Assembly (NCBI RefSeq): GCF_020379485.1
Contig: NC_063438.1
Location: forward strand, 4,360,024 to 4,424,023
Reading direction: 5' to 3'
Length of the DNA stretch: 64,000 nucleotides
Origin: Brassica napus
Lineage: Eukaryota; Streptophyta; Magnoliopsida; Brassicales; Brassicaceae
The notes below the pieces were generated by a model. It saw nothing but the letters and a program-made list of their open reading frames with translations. It was not told the origin of the DNA and ran no database searches. How positions within the stretch are numbered: the stretch's first letter is position 1; each line of letters starts with the position of its first letter. The translations under genes were made by a program, and so were the position numbers. Of the stretch, positions 13,455-26,103 are shown in pieces.

Positions 13455-16400
13455 CCTGCCTAAACCGTCAGGAAATAATTTTAATCTTTTAGGAGAGAAA
13501 GGTTAATCGGTTCCACTATGTGATTTTGTACAGACAAACTGCATATGGTTAACCATAAAACCATACAAAATATCGTCTTCTGATGTTTCAGCATGGTTTG
13601 ATCCGACCTAGTGGAACTAGTCCTATACAGGCCGGGTCAAAATCAAGCCATCTTTTGTAAGGTCTCAAAATATTGGCTTGATGTGGTCTGACTCAAGCCT
13701 TTTATATTTGATTCCTACATTCTCTTGTACGGTTGTACCACATTCACTATAGCTAGATCGTTATGAATAATTGAAAATATTGTAATTGTCTTGTAAGAAA
13801 TGCAACGTCATTTGTTTTATCATGAAGTTCTAAATATTATTTGGATAGACATGTTTTTATCAGATGTTTAAGTACTTTTAGGAATCAATATAACATCTCT
13901 ACTCTTTTTATGTCTTATCTTAAGTCTCGATTTATCAGTGGGCTGTCTCATCTAGTGTTGGATTGATTAGTTCACTTACGTTGGCCAAAATGGACGTGAT
14001 TATGTACCTCTAAGTGATGCGGTTAGTAAATGACCAAGATCTTCAGTTTTGAATAACACACCGCATTATTTGATCTGGGAGGGCCCTTGGGAGTTGGGGC
14101 CTACTGCAGGTGTTAAGATATTAAGAAACAGTAAAGAAAGAGCATGTTTCAGAAGGTTGATAAATTTCTTACAAAACAGGCACCTTTGCCATCGAACAAT
14201 TTCAAGTTTCAACTCATGTTTTTTTAATATAACCATACAAATTCCAAAATTATGTTTTTTGTTTTGGGGGAATGTTTGTATCTGTGAAAAAACAAATTTT
14301 GAGATTATGTATAAATGTTGCTTTATTATGTAGATGCTGTAAAGTGAAGGCTGATGTATCCAAAGTACACAAATATGCTGGTCGTCGTCTATATATGCTA
14401 GGCCTGCACATATGCACAGAGATACATACATTATAAGGTGACAAAATTTAGCTTGGATTTCTGAGCCCCATGCTACAATTCTTCTGTTGAGGATTCTCAT
14501 ATTATCATCTATTATCATATATAGTACCCTGCCTTACAAGTTACAATATCCTATATATCTTGATTTTACGTTCCTTTACATTTCTTTTATATTATGAACA
14601 ATTTGTAATTATTTTAATTTCATTCTGGTGGAAAACTGGATACTATCAGTTAATTCAAATTGTGATGATGTCAATATGATAACTAGCGAAAACAGACAAC
14701 TTTGAATACTATGGTGATGATTATGTTTAGTACTATTTAAATCAAAATAACTCAACTATTAGGAGATCGGACAGGTTTTATGATGTGGCGTAGCTTTATA
14801 GGTTTTAATGTGCTTTATTCCATATTGGTGAGCAGACATTGGTACTTGCAAAAGCAGAGCAATCATCTAATTTTGATTCCTTTCTTTCATTGTGAACCAA
14901 TCCCTCCTCTTTTGGGTCCCAAAACAAAATATTTTTTTTGGTAAACTTGTTATAGCTATTTATATTTTGTTTAGATTGTTAAAAGAAAATGAATGTTTTC
15001 CTTTATATTGTTTCAAATTCTAATTTACTCTCAATTGACAAAAGAAAATCTTGTTTAAATTTATAAATTCAATTAATAGGATAAAGTTAAGTGTGGGAAA
15101 ACTTTTTTGCTAAATTATCTTCTTTTAACGGTTACGTATTACCGTTTATAACGTAAAAATTGATGTAAAAAAGTAGCCAGTAATCTCCGGTAAATGGGAC
15201 AATGGGACTAGAGGGAGAAACTCCAATAATGACCAAATCAGCAGAGACTTGAGAATGACCTCTTCTAACACTTAACAGTGAAAAATGGAAGACGAGGTCC
15301 ACACAAACTGACAAAAAAGCAAATCTGTCGCCTAGTGAGTTGTGTACACGCCTTCCGAAGCGCGTCAAACTTTCATTCTTAAGATTAAAATTCTCGCCCC
15401 GACATTGATTCTCTGCTTCTGTCCTTCTCAAATGTTTCATAGTCACATGTAAGAAAATACAGCCGTCATCTCAATTCTAAAGAAATCTTTTGAACAGAAA
15501 AATTTGAATTCTATAAAACATACGTTTAAACATAAAAATTAGAAATGTTATATTCTTAGTGGTTCATTAAAATGTTTATGTGAGACATTAAAACATCCAT
15601 AGGCACGTCTATTGTTCCTTTCTAAAGATCTTTCCGCCAAACCTCACCTTGCCTATCAAGCCTACGTCTTCAGATTTGGTTCCTAAAACCTTTCTCTTAA
15701 TCCACATGACAAGTCTCTCACTGGCAATTTGCGCGGTTCTAGTGCTCTCTTTTCACGGAGTTTCTTCTAATAGATTATTTGGCGACTTTCGTTTTTTACA
15801 ATAAATCATTCTTACTTTTATATTTAAATAAAAATTCCAAATAAACAGAGGTTCAGCTGGAGATGTACTATTAGCTATGGTAAGAACCTTCAGAATCAAG
15901 TCCTAGTGATACTTTCAAGACAGTTTCTGGCGAGATTAAACTCTATCTATCATAATGAAAGGAGGTTCACTAGCTCGTTAAAGATTAATATGTCGTTTAT
16001 CTTTTTGGTCAATTTTCTTTCAATTCTATATTTTATTCAAATTCGAGAGTAGAGAGGAGATCAACTCAGGAAGAGACCTTTAGACCAAAATAGTGTTTTA
16101 TTTTTGGCAGTTCGGTTGAGAACAATGTAGTTTACTAAGTAACTAAACATAATTTACTGACTTGTAAGGAAGCCCAGAGAAATTATTGACCCCAAAAAAA
16201 TAAAAAATTAATACGCCATAAGGTTTAGAACAATATATAATATTTTGACTATACTAGTGAGAAATAAAACTAGCTCATTCAACATATCATGACTTTAATA
16301 CGATTGACAAATATATAGATAGCCATCTAAGACATCAAACTCAAATGTAACAACGGAAGTGCTGATACAACATAGGAACAGTCTCAGACACACCTAATAA

Positions 16401-16584
16401 CTTAAGCTACACACCTAGAACCATATATAGAGAACAAGGGAAGTCGTAAACACCAATACCATAAACTAAACAAAAAAAACGTGAAACAAGATAAAATAAA
16501 CCTAATAATTAGTAACTAGGGTTTTTCATCAATAAGTACCCTCTAGTTTCTTTTTTTTTTGTTTCTTTTTGTTGTTGGTTGAAC
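13455..16584. other. Intergenic between hAT MITE and Dof gene
   Basis: About 3 kb of AT-rich DNA. Frames at 14066-14518 and 15132-15446 (both minus) resemble no family I know and lack codon bias, so I leave them uncalled. The 3' untranslated region of the Dof gene probably occupies the last few hundred bases. Confidence 0.4.
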
Positions 16585-17745
16585 TCAACGAGAAGAGCCG
16601 AACGTAGAAAGATCAGTCCAGGAAGAGCAATTACCATTGACATTAACCCATTTGTAAGGATTATTATCTTCAACTTTAACTGAAGAAAACTGCGACGCCA
16701 AAGCAGATGAGATCGACGCAGAAGTTATCCTCGGTGACTCAAAAGGATAAAACCCATTTGAAGATGGGTTAGGATTAGAGTCCTCCAAGTTTCCACCTCC
16801 CAAAATCTGCGGCTGCTGATGATGCGACGCCGTTCTCCACTCATCAACACAGCTCATAAGAGACCCACCAGAATTTCCCATGTGGATTGATCTCAAGTCT
16901 TGACTCAATCCTCCATAGTTCAACAAGCTCATGTTGTTGTCTGTTTTTGTATTATCCGTGAGATCTCCTAGATGATGATTATAACCAGGATTCATTAGCC
17001 TACCTGGAGACAAAATTTGACTCAAGATATTCTCATGGGTTCCTCCATAGTTGGAGGAGAGAATCGCGCTGATGGTGGATGCATTCCCTGAGGCAGCGGA
17101 GGAGAAGCTTGTGTTGTTGCTAGTGGCGGTGCTGCTATTGTTGTTGCTGCTGCTTTTAGTACGCCTGTTTCTCCGGCAGCCACCGCCCACGGGGACGTTG
17201 CGGAGGGCACCGCCACGTGTCCAGTATCTCCGGCAGGTTTTGCAAAAGTGGCGTGGCTGAGTGAGGCTGTAGTTGTTGAAGTAGCAGAACTTGGTGTTGG
17301 TGGATTCGCATCTTGGACATTTTAGTGCCGCTTCGGGCATGGCTACGTTTGCTTGTCTTGCTCTGTCCACCATCGAGCCTGGTCGGATCGAGCCGCTGCC
17401 TCCGCTACCGTTAGACAGCGGCTGGGATTGTGGCTGCAGCTGAGGAGGAAGACCATGACCTCCGGTTGCTGAGGCTCCTGCGCCTCCCTGATTATAATTG
17501 CTCGGAGGAGCCTAAAATAATTTCAACAAATGTGAAAAAAAGAATAAGGAATTATTGTAAGTGAACAATAATATTCAAGAACATGCTAAGCAAGAAAAGT
17601 TTGATTCACAAATTTTAGCATGTAATTACTAAGCAAAATTTTTTTTGGTCTCATATATAAAAAGTTTGTGTATATGGAATTGTACAGAACTTACTTGTTG
17701 CCAGTTGGATGAATCAAGATAAGCCTGGATGGAGGAGAAAACCAT
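16585..17745 (-). CDS. DOF2.4: Dof-type zinc finger transcription factor
   Basis: A nuclear DNA-binding protein recognising AAAG sites. Two exons on the minus strand: 17745-17695 ([17 protein letters not shown]) and 17511-16585, joined through GTAAGT...TTTAG. They give 325 residues. The Dof finger lies at about residues 80-133: [18 protein letters not shown] ... [10 protein letters not shown], a CX2C-X21-CX2C arrangement followed by the basic [13 protein letters not shown]. After it come Ser/Asn-rich and Gly-rich low-complexity segments, usual for this family. The short first exon [17 protein letters not shown] and the SLT1/GT14 neighbourhood point to the DOF2.4 (PEAR1, At2g37590) type, linked to phloem and procambium growth in Arabidopsis. 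No lesion is visible. The identity to PEAR1 is inference from synteny and the N-terminus. Confidence 0.93.
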
Positions 17746-19292
17746 GGTTATACTCTCTCTTTTGATTTTATTCTTCAAAATTCTTAAAGTAAAGTTATAT
17801 TCTTCTCTTTTTTTTCTTGGTGGGTGATATTGGAACTAGATCTACTAGAGGAATCAGATCGAAGGAAAAAAAAAACAAAGAGAATGAAGGGAAAGAGGAG
17901 GAGGTTGAGTGTGAGAATGAAGATGGCTAAAATTAAAAGTGGGTACGAACCTTTATATATATTTATGTCCATATGCATATGCATATGCTTATACAATATT
18001 TTGTGTGGCGGTATACGAAAATAATTGTTATATATGTAATTATTAGGGTTTGTGTTCCATATGGGGTGGGACTGACATGATTCTTTTTGTTTTCTTGCTT
18101 TAGTTAGGGTTTAAATTTCTTATCAATAGTTTCATACACAAATATATATTAGTACATTTGCTTTTATTTTGTTGCCTTGTGATGGTCATCGCTTAATAGA
18201 TCCACAGATATATAACTCGTTATTATTTGACTAATGTTGAATTGTCATGTTATAAATAGAAGTATATTCTTGATATATGATGTCTATAGAGACAAAATCA
18301 ACTCTGATTAGTATGAACCCATAATAACTAAAAAAATATTTTGCTTTTGTTATTAATTAGAAACCCATTCAAAGACAATATGTAATCGAATTGGATGCTG
18401 TCCCTATGTAAACTTGTAAAGTTAACCCTTGTCCCTTAAAATAATGACTAGAAGGTGTTTTTTGGTATAGATTGATCAACTTAAAGAATGAAGTATCTCT
18501 CGGTAAGAGTGATTAGATAGTTGATTTCTGTATAGATTGATCTGAGTAGAATATATGGAGTGAATTTAGGAGACAAAGGTGTTATGTAGACCGAACTTCG
18601 AGGTGTTACATAATGATTGTTAATAGGATCGTTGATCATATAATGATTTAGTATGATTATTTGAAAACAGAAAAGAAGATCAAAGAGATTGAAATTAGGA
18701 AAAGTGAGTAGAATGGGTGCTTTGGTCGTTGGAAGACAGTCGAAGCATCGTGACCGGTCCATCATGTTCCCTCTTGCTTTGCCTTTTTTCTCTGCATGGC
18801 AATATCTCTCTCGTAGATGTGATTGATCTTCACGCTCCCTCGAACAGCGTGACTCTTACTCTCTCCATCTCCCTATACATTGAAGTTTGGACCTTCGGTT
18901 CATTTCCCAAGGCTTCTTTTCTAAGTTTAACTTAACATTCTGCAAAATATTCCTCATAAATGAAATGAGACTAGTATCTATCTGTACATCATAAAAAATA
19001 TTACATTTTGGTCCAATTTTTTTTAAAGAGTTTACTATAAAATAATTATGTTTGAATAATTGAGAGGAATTAAAAAGTACAAAAAACATCAGCAACCAAT
19101 AAGAAACAGAAAGAGGTAATGTAGGGCCATTCAATTGTGATTCAAACCATTGAAAACTTTCAACAAGCAAATAATCCACCTGGATTCTTGCTTTTTTCAA
19201 CATGTCAATTGCTTCGATTAAACAATTGAATTTTCGTTGACAAAAAAAAAACAGTTGAGTTTTCAATTCAACACGGTCATTGCTCATAGTCT
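17746..19292. other. Dof upstream region
   Basis: Contains the AT-rich leader and promoter of the minus-strand Dof gene. A short alternating run (CATATGCATATGCATATG) lies near 17970-17987. No gene is supported. Confidence 0.4.
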
Positions 19293-19547
19293 AAGACCAT
19301 ATCCAATGGTTTTCTCTATTTTTTACTCTAAAATAGAGTAACTCTATAATAGAGTTTGAGTTGACTCCAACGGTATTCTATCTTAGAGTAGAAAATATAG
19401 TGATGAACAAAAAAACAAGTTATTCTATATTTGGAGTAAACCTATTTTTCACTCTATTATAGATTGAGAAATAGAGTACCTTAGAATATTTTTACTTTAA
19501 ATTTTATTTTAGAATGAAAAATATAGAAAGGTTGGAGATGCCCTCAC
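19293..19547. mobile_element. MITE-like element rich in TAGAGTA repeats
   Basis: About 255 bp filled with forward and inverted ATAGAGTA and ACTCTATT motifs. The ends resemble ACCATATCCAATGG at the left and TTGGAGATGCCC at the right. It ends in the same GGAGATGC motif as the elements at 1604-1795 and 9240-9420, so the three may be one family. There is no coding frame. Confidence 0.5.
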
Positions 19548-20032
19548 AAACAAAAGACAATGATAAAATAGAATGGCTTAAGACTTTAGAGTTACACTGA
19601 CAGATAACTTAAATGAATGGCTTTGATTTTGTAAACTCAGAATCACAATAGAATCGTTATGCAGTTCAACGATTTTTACCAATGCAGTTTTTCAGCAATC
19701 ATTCTGCAAGTTTACAATACTTTTCTTTTATTTATCTCCGCATATTTGATTTTCTATATTTTGTCATTTTGCAGCTAAACAAAACTAATCAGCTAAAAAC
19801 ATTTGTAAGTTGATGCGATTAACCATATATAAGTAAATATTTAAATATCTGTATTTTGTCATTTTGCAGCTAAACGAAAGTGATCTGGTAAAGACAATTT
19901 GATTATATGTTGATGAGATTGATTGACCATATATAAGTAAATACTACAAATATATTACAAAGGCCAAAGAAACTTCACATGAAAAAACAATGATTGGAAG
20001 AATAAAATCAATAACCAAGAGAAAATAGAAAA

Positions 20033-21787
20033 CTATTTACATTGCTTAGCCCTGAAATTCTCATGATCAAGAAGCTTAACCATGAGCTTCTCTAGCCTCT
20101 TCCAAGCCACCGTTGGTTTAACAACCTCCCGAGTCTTCAACCCCAATCCACCGTCCGTTTGACCAAGCAGCTCGGCATCAATCTTATCGAGTACGAGATC
20201 ATCCTCTCGAAACTCCCTTGCAAATGGGGCTCCGCTTTGAACCATATCATGAAAATCCTCAACCGTTAGATTTAGGGCACGCTGCTGGAGAACAGTATCC
20301 CAGTGCGTGTAATGCAAGTCGTGGTTAACCGTTGTGTTTTGAAAATCTTTGTTGTTGCACACAACTGTCTGAAAATAGCCTTCTGATGACAGAAGGAAGT
20401 TGGTGTAGTACATTAATAGCGTTCTTGGGAGGTTGTCCCATCCCCATATGCAGAACTCGAGGAACGGTCTTGTTAGAGCTACACTTGTTGACCCTATTAG
20501 AAAATAATCATACACTTAGAATAAGAATGAACAAGGAATAATAGGAAATGTTTTTTTTTTGCACCCATGAAAAGTTTGAAGGAAGCAGGCAATGATCTTC
20601 GTTCTTTAGCCCAAAAGACACCAGATTTCTTCGAATGGTAAAAGCCAGGATCTATAATGATAGGTCTTGCCCTCTGGTTCCTGCAAAATTTACAGTTAGA
20701 GCTGTTTACACAAATGATGTGTTTCTGAATATAAAACAGAGAACATTCCATGTTGGTATACGTAATATTAGCACTCTCACTCTTTCCAACCGATGTTGCT
20801 TGTGTGCTCAATGAAGTTCAAGTAACGAGGCAAGTATGAGAAGATATGCAAAATATCTGTAACCGACAAAAATAACCAAAAGTACAATAAGTCGAAGCCA
20901 AGACAAAACATTTCAGACACACTCTTATGTTTTACACTCAAGTCCAAGGCTAATTAAAGTCAACACACAGAAGCCAATCAAATACATTTCTTCCAAATTC
21001 TTGTCTACAAAAGATGAAGGGGACAATCAAAACCATACAATTCAATATAATAATCTACAAGAGAATCAATTACACCATATATTAGATTCATGAACCAATA
21101 AAACCGGTTCAAGCCAACACACATGAGCCAATCAACTCCTAAGCTCATATTCATTTGATGTTGGATAACAAAACACCAATTCTATACAATTCAACATTGT
21201 CTAAAAGAGAACCAACCACACACCATAAACAAAATTCACGAACCAATAAAACCGGTTCAAGCCAATCAATTACATAAAACCGGTTTACCGTCTTGAGGCA
21301 TGAGAGGATAATCAGAGGAACCAAGATTAATAAACCAATCCCAATCCTCAGCCTTCTTCAACAGAATCGCAACACCGTGGAGCGTGCTAGCTAACATAGT
21401 CGGACCTTTCTCCGTCACCAAGTCAGCCAAACCCATCACCATAACGTTCCTCATCTTCTCCTTCTCCGACCTCACGTACTTGGCAAGATCCATCCTTTCT
21501 TCGTCGGAGGCTTGAAGGTCGAGATGGAGAAGATAGTAGTTTCGAGGATGGTGTATCGCTCCGAGGAGACGCTTCACTCGTTTCGCGTCTCCTTTCGTGC
21601 CTGTTACGAGGTATGCGAGCTTGGGGATGTTGGGTTTCCCGGTTAGGATCCGGTTTGGGGGTGAACCGGATGGTTTTCGGGAGGTTAGTGTTAAACCCAG
21701 GAGGAACAGGAGGATGACAAAGAGCAGCGAGATCGCTGGGCGAGAGAAAGAGCAAGAGCGAGGAGAAGAAATGTGAGATCTTTTCAT
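20033..21787 (-). CDS. GLCAT14C: GT14 family beta-glucuronosyltransferase (arabinogalactan type)
   Basis: A Golgi type II membrane glycosyltransferase of CAZy family 14. Arabidopsis relatives add glucuronic acid to arabinogalactan-protein glycans. Four minus-strand exons: 21787-21289, 20856-20781, 20680-20565 and 20493-20033, with all phases consistent, giving 383 residues. A signal anchor lies at about residues 17-36 (PAISLLFVILLFLLGLT). Family blocks are present: LAYLVTGTKGD, YPLMPQD, LNFIEHTSNIGWK, RPIIIDPGFY and KLFMG. The C-terminal region contains a DLVLDKID block. It is the next gene after Dof, as in Arabidopsis (At2g37585, which I recall as GLCAT14C). Enzyme specificity is taken from the family and is not visible here. 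Confidence 0.92.
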
Positions 21788-22187
21788 GATCGTGAGTTTA
21801 AGATTCTCCGGGACATGAGAAGTCAGATCTGAGCTCGACGGTGGTGGAGAGAGAGAGAAGGTAAAGCCGGGAAGAAGACGAAAGTTTGGTGTTTTAATTA
21901 TTTAAAAAACGTTTTGTCATGGTTAAACGATGTCGTTTTAATTGGAAGACATGAATGAATTTGAACCGAACGATTATAATGGGATCGTTGTACACCGTTG
22001 GATGAGCTTGCTATGGAGAAGAGTCAACGTCAGACATACTCACTGTTGTCTGTTGCTTACGGAGTTACGAAGCAACAGAAGAATGTTACATCAAATAAAT
22101 TGACATAAATTGCTTACAGTCACAATAAATATTTACAAATCATAAATAAATTAAAAAAATAAAAGAAAAATTCAAACTAAACTAAAG
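21788..22187. other. GT14 upstream region
   Basis: The 5' leader and promoter of the minus-strand GT14 gene, with a GAGAGAGAGA run near 21847-21858. In Arabidopsis I recall a RING-finger gene (At2g37580) between GT14 and SLT1. No RING cysteine pattern is found here. Confidence 0.4.
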
Positions 22188-22189
22188 CT

Positions 22190-22490
22190 TTGAATGTTAT
22201 AAACCGCACCGTACCGCAGTTAACAGTAACAAAAATCTTTACATATACCATATATCTATAGGTTTTTATAACTGTAACCGCAGTTGAACCGCTTATCCCG
22301 CACCGCTAAACTTGCAGTTACCATTCGGAGCCTAAGGTTCTGAAAGGTGACTGCGGTTTGAGCAGTGCGGGACAAGCGGTTCAACTGCGGTGCGGTTTTA
22401 ACAATTATATAAATGTATAGATATATGGTATATGTAAAGATTTTTGTTACTGTTAACTGCGGTGCGGGACGTAACAGTTGTAAACATTGG
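22190..22490. repeat. Long foldback (inverted repeat) element
   Basis: The left arm (about 22190-22322) and right arm (about 22348-22488) are near-perfect reverse complements. Both contain CCGCAGTTAACAGTAAC, ATCTTTACATATACCATA and CGCAGTTGAACCGCTT. The loop is about 25 bases (CGGAGCCTAAGG). The ends read AATGTTATAAACC and, reversed, AATGTTTACAACTG. It is non-coding and resembles a foldback MITE. A transcript would form a hairpin of about 130 bp. Confidence 0.85.
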
Positions 22491-23204
22491 AAGCCTAAGC
22501 TAGAAGCATCAGGTAGACCGTGATGCCAATTGTCATCTCTATTGGTTGCCGAAACTCGGCGTTTTCCGCCACCGGTGCGATTCTCTCATTACAAGACCGG
22601 ATTATTTCCGACAAGTAAGACATGTTATAATGAACAAAAAAATCTTCATTTGGTGGTTGTCACTTGTCGGTGCCACCAAAATCTTCGGGTTTGGGTCGTA
22701 TGTTAATGGGCCAGTGAATTGAGCTTTCAGGTTGTTTATTAAAGACTAAGCCCACAGAATATGAGGCTTAGGCCACATGCATTACTAACGCGCAAAAAAA
22801 AGAATCTATTTAACGGTGTGTAAACAGACAGCCAATACATTAAACGTCACCGTTAAGTAACGGCAGAACCTTTCCACGGTTTCATCCAGGGCAGGCGTTT
22901 CCTCTCTCTCTAGACCAAAAAGAGGAACAAGAAGAAGAAGAAAACTTAGATTTGTTCTTGTGTCCGTCCGGTCAATACCCAAAAGAGAGTAATTGATGAT
23001 GACGACGATACCCTCTTAGCAGCTTCTGGAGCTTATCTTCACAAAAGGGTTTACTTTCTCTTTCTCTCTCGTCTGTCCTTATCTATTACACAAAGACTTA
23101 ATCCGATCTCTGTTGTGATTCACTGTTAGGAGTTTCAAAGTTGACACCTTTGAGATAAAGGAGGCGTCTTTATTAGAGAAGATCGTTATTGGAGATGAGG
23201 GTCA
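22491..23204 (+). promoter_or_regulatory. SLT1 promoter and leader with two upstream ORFs
   Basis: The leader is rich in CTCTCTCT and GAAGAAGAA stretches. Two upstream reading frames precede the gene. One at 22996-23019 has seven codons (MMTTIPS). One at 23195-23224 (MRVNGRFLD) overlaps the first main ATG at 23205 in another frame. Confidence 0.5.
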
Positions 23205-24686
23205 ATGGTAGATTCCTGGATTAACGTCTTATCCATGGAGAATCATCACCCTTCGACTCTGTTATCAATGGACTCAAGTGCTTCTTCACACGAGGAGCTT
23301 GATTTGGAGATGAACAACAACCGCCAATCTCTCCTCTCCGGCCCTCCCGACATCAACCTCCCTCTCTCCGCCGAGCGAAGCCCTCCTCCTCAGCCGTGGA
23401 ACTTAGATTCCTGCGACATTCTCGATGTCGGGTTAGGCTCGCAAGCCTACGAGACCGAGAACTACATGAGCGTCGTCCCCAAAGCCGGTCGGAAATGCGC
23501 TAAGCGTGTGGACAGCGTCTGGGGAGCTTGGTTCTTCTTCAGCTTCTACTTCAAGCCCGCGTTGAACGACAAGTCGAAGGCCAAGATCGTCCGCGACAGC
23601 AACGGGATGTCTGGTTTCGATAAAACCGATCTGAAGCTTGATGTGTTTTTAGTCCAGCACGACATGGAGAACATGTACATGTGGGTGTTTAAAGAGAGAC
23701 CCGAGAATGCTCTAGGGAAGATGCAGCTTAGGAGTTACATGAACGGGCACTCGAGGCAAGGGGACCGTTTGTTTCCGTTTAGTTCTGAGAAAGGGTTCGC
23801 GAGGTCTCATAGGATGCAGAGGAAGCATTATAGAGGGTTGTCGAATCCGCAGTGCGTTCATGGGATTGAGCTTGTTCCTTCCCCGAACCTCGCTTGTCTT
23901 GATGAGGAAGAGAGGAAGAGGTGGATGGAGCTTACGGGAAGGGACTTGAACTTCGCGATCCCGCCTGAAGCTAGCGACTTTGGCTCGTGGAGGAACCTTC
24001 CGAGCACTGAGTTTGAGCTCGAGAGGCAGCCACCTGCGTTGAAGAACAACAACTCTAAGAAGTTACTCAATGGTTCGGGTCTCAATCTTTTGACTCAGCC
24101 ATCCAATGGTGAAGGAACGGATCTGTCTCCCTCTAGTCACAAGAAGAGGAAGGACATGTTCTCTAACGGGAACAATGAAGAAGAGTCTTGCTTACCTCCT
24201 GCTATAGAAGCTCACCAGAACGAGCAACCGAACTGGTCTAATGATTTCACCGGTGCAATGAAAAATGTTAACGGACCTGTTACAGCTGCAAAGACCATAT
24301 ACGAAGACGAGGAAGGCTACTTGATCATCATAACTCTTCCTTTTGTGGATTTGAACAGCGTGAAAGTCTCGTGGAGGAACACTCTCACGCACGGTATCAT
24401 TAAAGTCTCGTGCGTCAGCACGTCGCGCGTGCCTTTCATCAAGAGACATGACAGGACGTTTAAGCTGACTGATCCGGCTTCCGAGCATTGTCCACCGGGA
24501 GAGTTTGTGAGAGAGGTAGCGTTATCGACTCGTATCCCTGAAGATGCGAATATTGAAGCGTATTACGATGGGCCTGGTTCGGTTCTTGAGATACTCGTCC
24601 CGAAGCTTAGAGCTGGTCCGGAAGAGCATGAGGTGAGGGTGTGTCTGCGTCCACATCTTGGAGGAAACGATCTTATGTTGACATAA
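23205..24686 (+). CDS. SLT1: SLT1-type protein with C-terminal HSP20-like domain
   Basis: A single-exon protein of 493 residues related to Arabidopsis SODIUM/LITHIUM TOLERANT 1. Its truncated forms were reported to improve Na/Li tolerance in yeast, and the exact biochemical role is not settled. The N-terminal half contains conserved blocks such as PDINLPLSAERSPPPQPWNL and KRVDSVWGAWFFFSFYFKP. An HSP20/alpha-crystallin-like beta-sandwich lies at about residues 356-480 (KTIYEDEEGYLIIITLPF, then NSVKVSWRN). A Met at 23235 (MENHHPSTLL) could be the true start, because an upstream frame covers 23205 and stops 11 bases before 23235. Length, lack of introns and position next to ORC2 fit At2g37570. 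Confidence 0.92.
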   Translation: MVDSWINVLSMENHHPSTLLSMDSSASSHEELDLEMNNNRQSLLSGPPDINLPLSAERSPPPQPWNLDSCDILDVGLGSQAYETENYMSVVPKAGRKCAKRVDSVWGAWFFFSFYFKPALNDKSKAKIVRDSNGMSGFDKTDLKLDVFLVQHDMENMYMWVFKERPENALGKMQLRSYMNGHSRQGDRLFPFSSEKGFARSHRMQRKHYRGLSNPQCVHGIELVPSPNLACLDEEERKRWMELTGRDLNFAIPPEASDFGSWRNLPSTEFELERQPPALKNNNSKKLLNGSGLNLLTQPSNGEGTDLSPSSHKKRKDMFSNGNNEEESCLPPAIEAHQNEQPNWSNDFTGAMKNVNGPVTAAKTIYEDEEGYLIIITLPFVDLNSVKVSWRNTLTHGIIKVSCVSTSRVPFIKRHDRTFKLTDPASEHCPPGEFVREVALSTRIPEDANIEAYYDGPGSVLEILVPKLRAGPEEHEVRVCLRPHLGGNDLMLT

Positions 24687-25191
24687 AAAAGAGAGGACGT
24701 TCTGTTACATGTTTCTCGTATGTAGAAGCTTATAGGAGTCATCATATATATCTCATTGATGTTTGCCATTTGATATATATAGACGTTTTTCACTGTTTTA
24801 ATGAGATTATTCAACACATTGCAATCTTGTGTACGTTATGGTTGAATCAACCTTACGGCCTGTTCGAAACTATGCTAGGCGCTAGATTGAAGTTGGGTTT
24901 GTACTAGGCCTTGGAATTTCGAGTATTGGTTTGGTTTGGTTTATTTTCAGTTTTCGGTTCTGTATATTAGAAAATTTGGTTATGGGTTTGGTTATTTTAG
25001 TTTTCGGTTTGGTGTGGTTACTTCAGTTTTAGATTTGGTTCAGGTAAAAAAAGTGAAGAACCAGCTAATATCAAATAATTCAGATAATTTTTAATATTTT
25101 TGATGAAAAGAATTCAAGTTTTTGATTTATAGATAGTATTTTAAAACATTTGATTTTTTTAAACTAAATATGATTAATATTTATAACTATA
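24687..25191. other. Intergenic, 3' of SLT1
   Basis: The 3' untranslated region, then a stretch of repeated GGTTTGGTT and TTTTCGGTT motifs (about 24930-25045), a dispersed AAACC-type repeat frequent in this region. It is interrupted by the Helitron at 25192. Confidence 0.4.
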
Positions 25192-26103
25192 TCTATATAT
25201 ATAAAACAGGGTTTTCTCTCACCTCCTGCTGCCACGTCAGCATGAAGGGAGGGGCATTTTGTGCCACCTGTCGACATCCTGTGATAATGGTGTTTCTCAG
25301 CGTTGATATCCCTACCGTTCACGTGCGATCCGTTTTGCGGTGAAATGCTGTGTTTTAGAATTGGGCCTGGCTTCTTTTTTAAAAAATTGAGCCCATTTTC
25401 TATTTGTGCCCCATTTGAATTAGGGATCCTATCGTTCTTCTTCTCCCGGCTGATTCTTCGCCTAACCCACACCCTGACGAAACACCACCCCCTTCTCGAG
25501 CCGTAACGTCGTCTTCCAGTACAAGTAAGTCACATACTATCCTGCTCCAATAATTAAAGATCTAACCAATAAACAATAGATAGCATCCTTAAATATTCTT
25601 TGTTAATTTCAAGATACATCTACGAGTCCCATGTTCGAAGATCGGTGGAGTCACAATAGAGATGTTGTTTTGATAGTGGAAGTTTTGAACAACGGATATA
25701 ATTATGAATTTTTTCAAACATTTCTTTAATGTGGACAATGTCAACAGCTGTTATATGTTTAAGCACCATGACTGCTCATACCTTGCTCCATAATTGATCT
25801 GCGTCTTTCATATGCTTATGCCCTGGTACTCAGTCAGAAATGTTCTGCTTAAAGGAAAATATGAATTGAACGTATATAAAAAAAAGATGTCAAGAATTCC
25901 ATTTTAAATGACATTTGTGTAATGATTCAGACCGTAGATGACTCGACCCGCACTCAATCTAACGCTGCTGCTCTTCCTCTGACCCTCCAAACAGACTTAA
26001 CATGTCACAATGTATGCTCTGCAACTTTATTTACAGAACATACCAAAGAGCAATCGTTTTCATAAGTTTTCATCAAATCCAACAAAATAAGATCGGTGAT
26101 CTC

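Noticed and set aside
14066..14518. 150-codon minus-strand frame
   Set aside because: Rich in Ile/His/Cys with AT-driven codons, no recognisable domain and no splice or promoter support.
15132..15446. 104-codon minus-strand frame
   Set aside because: No family resemblance and no neighbouring exon. Probably chance.
17051..17260. Leu-rich plus-strand frame
   Set aside because: Antisense of the Dof gene's Ser/Asn codon runs.
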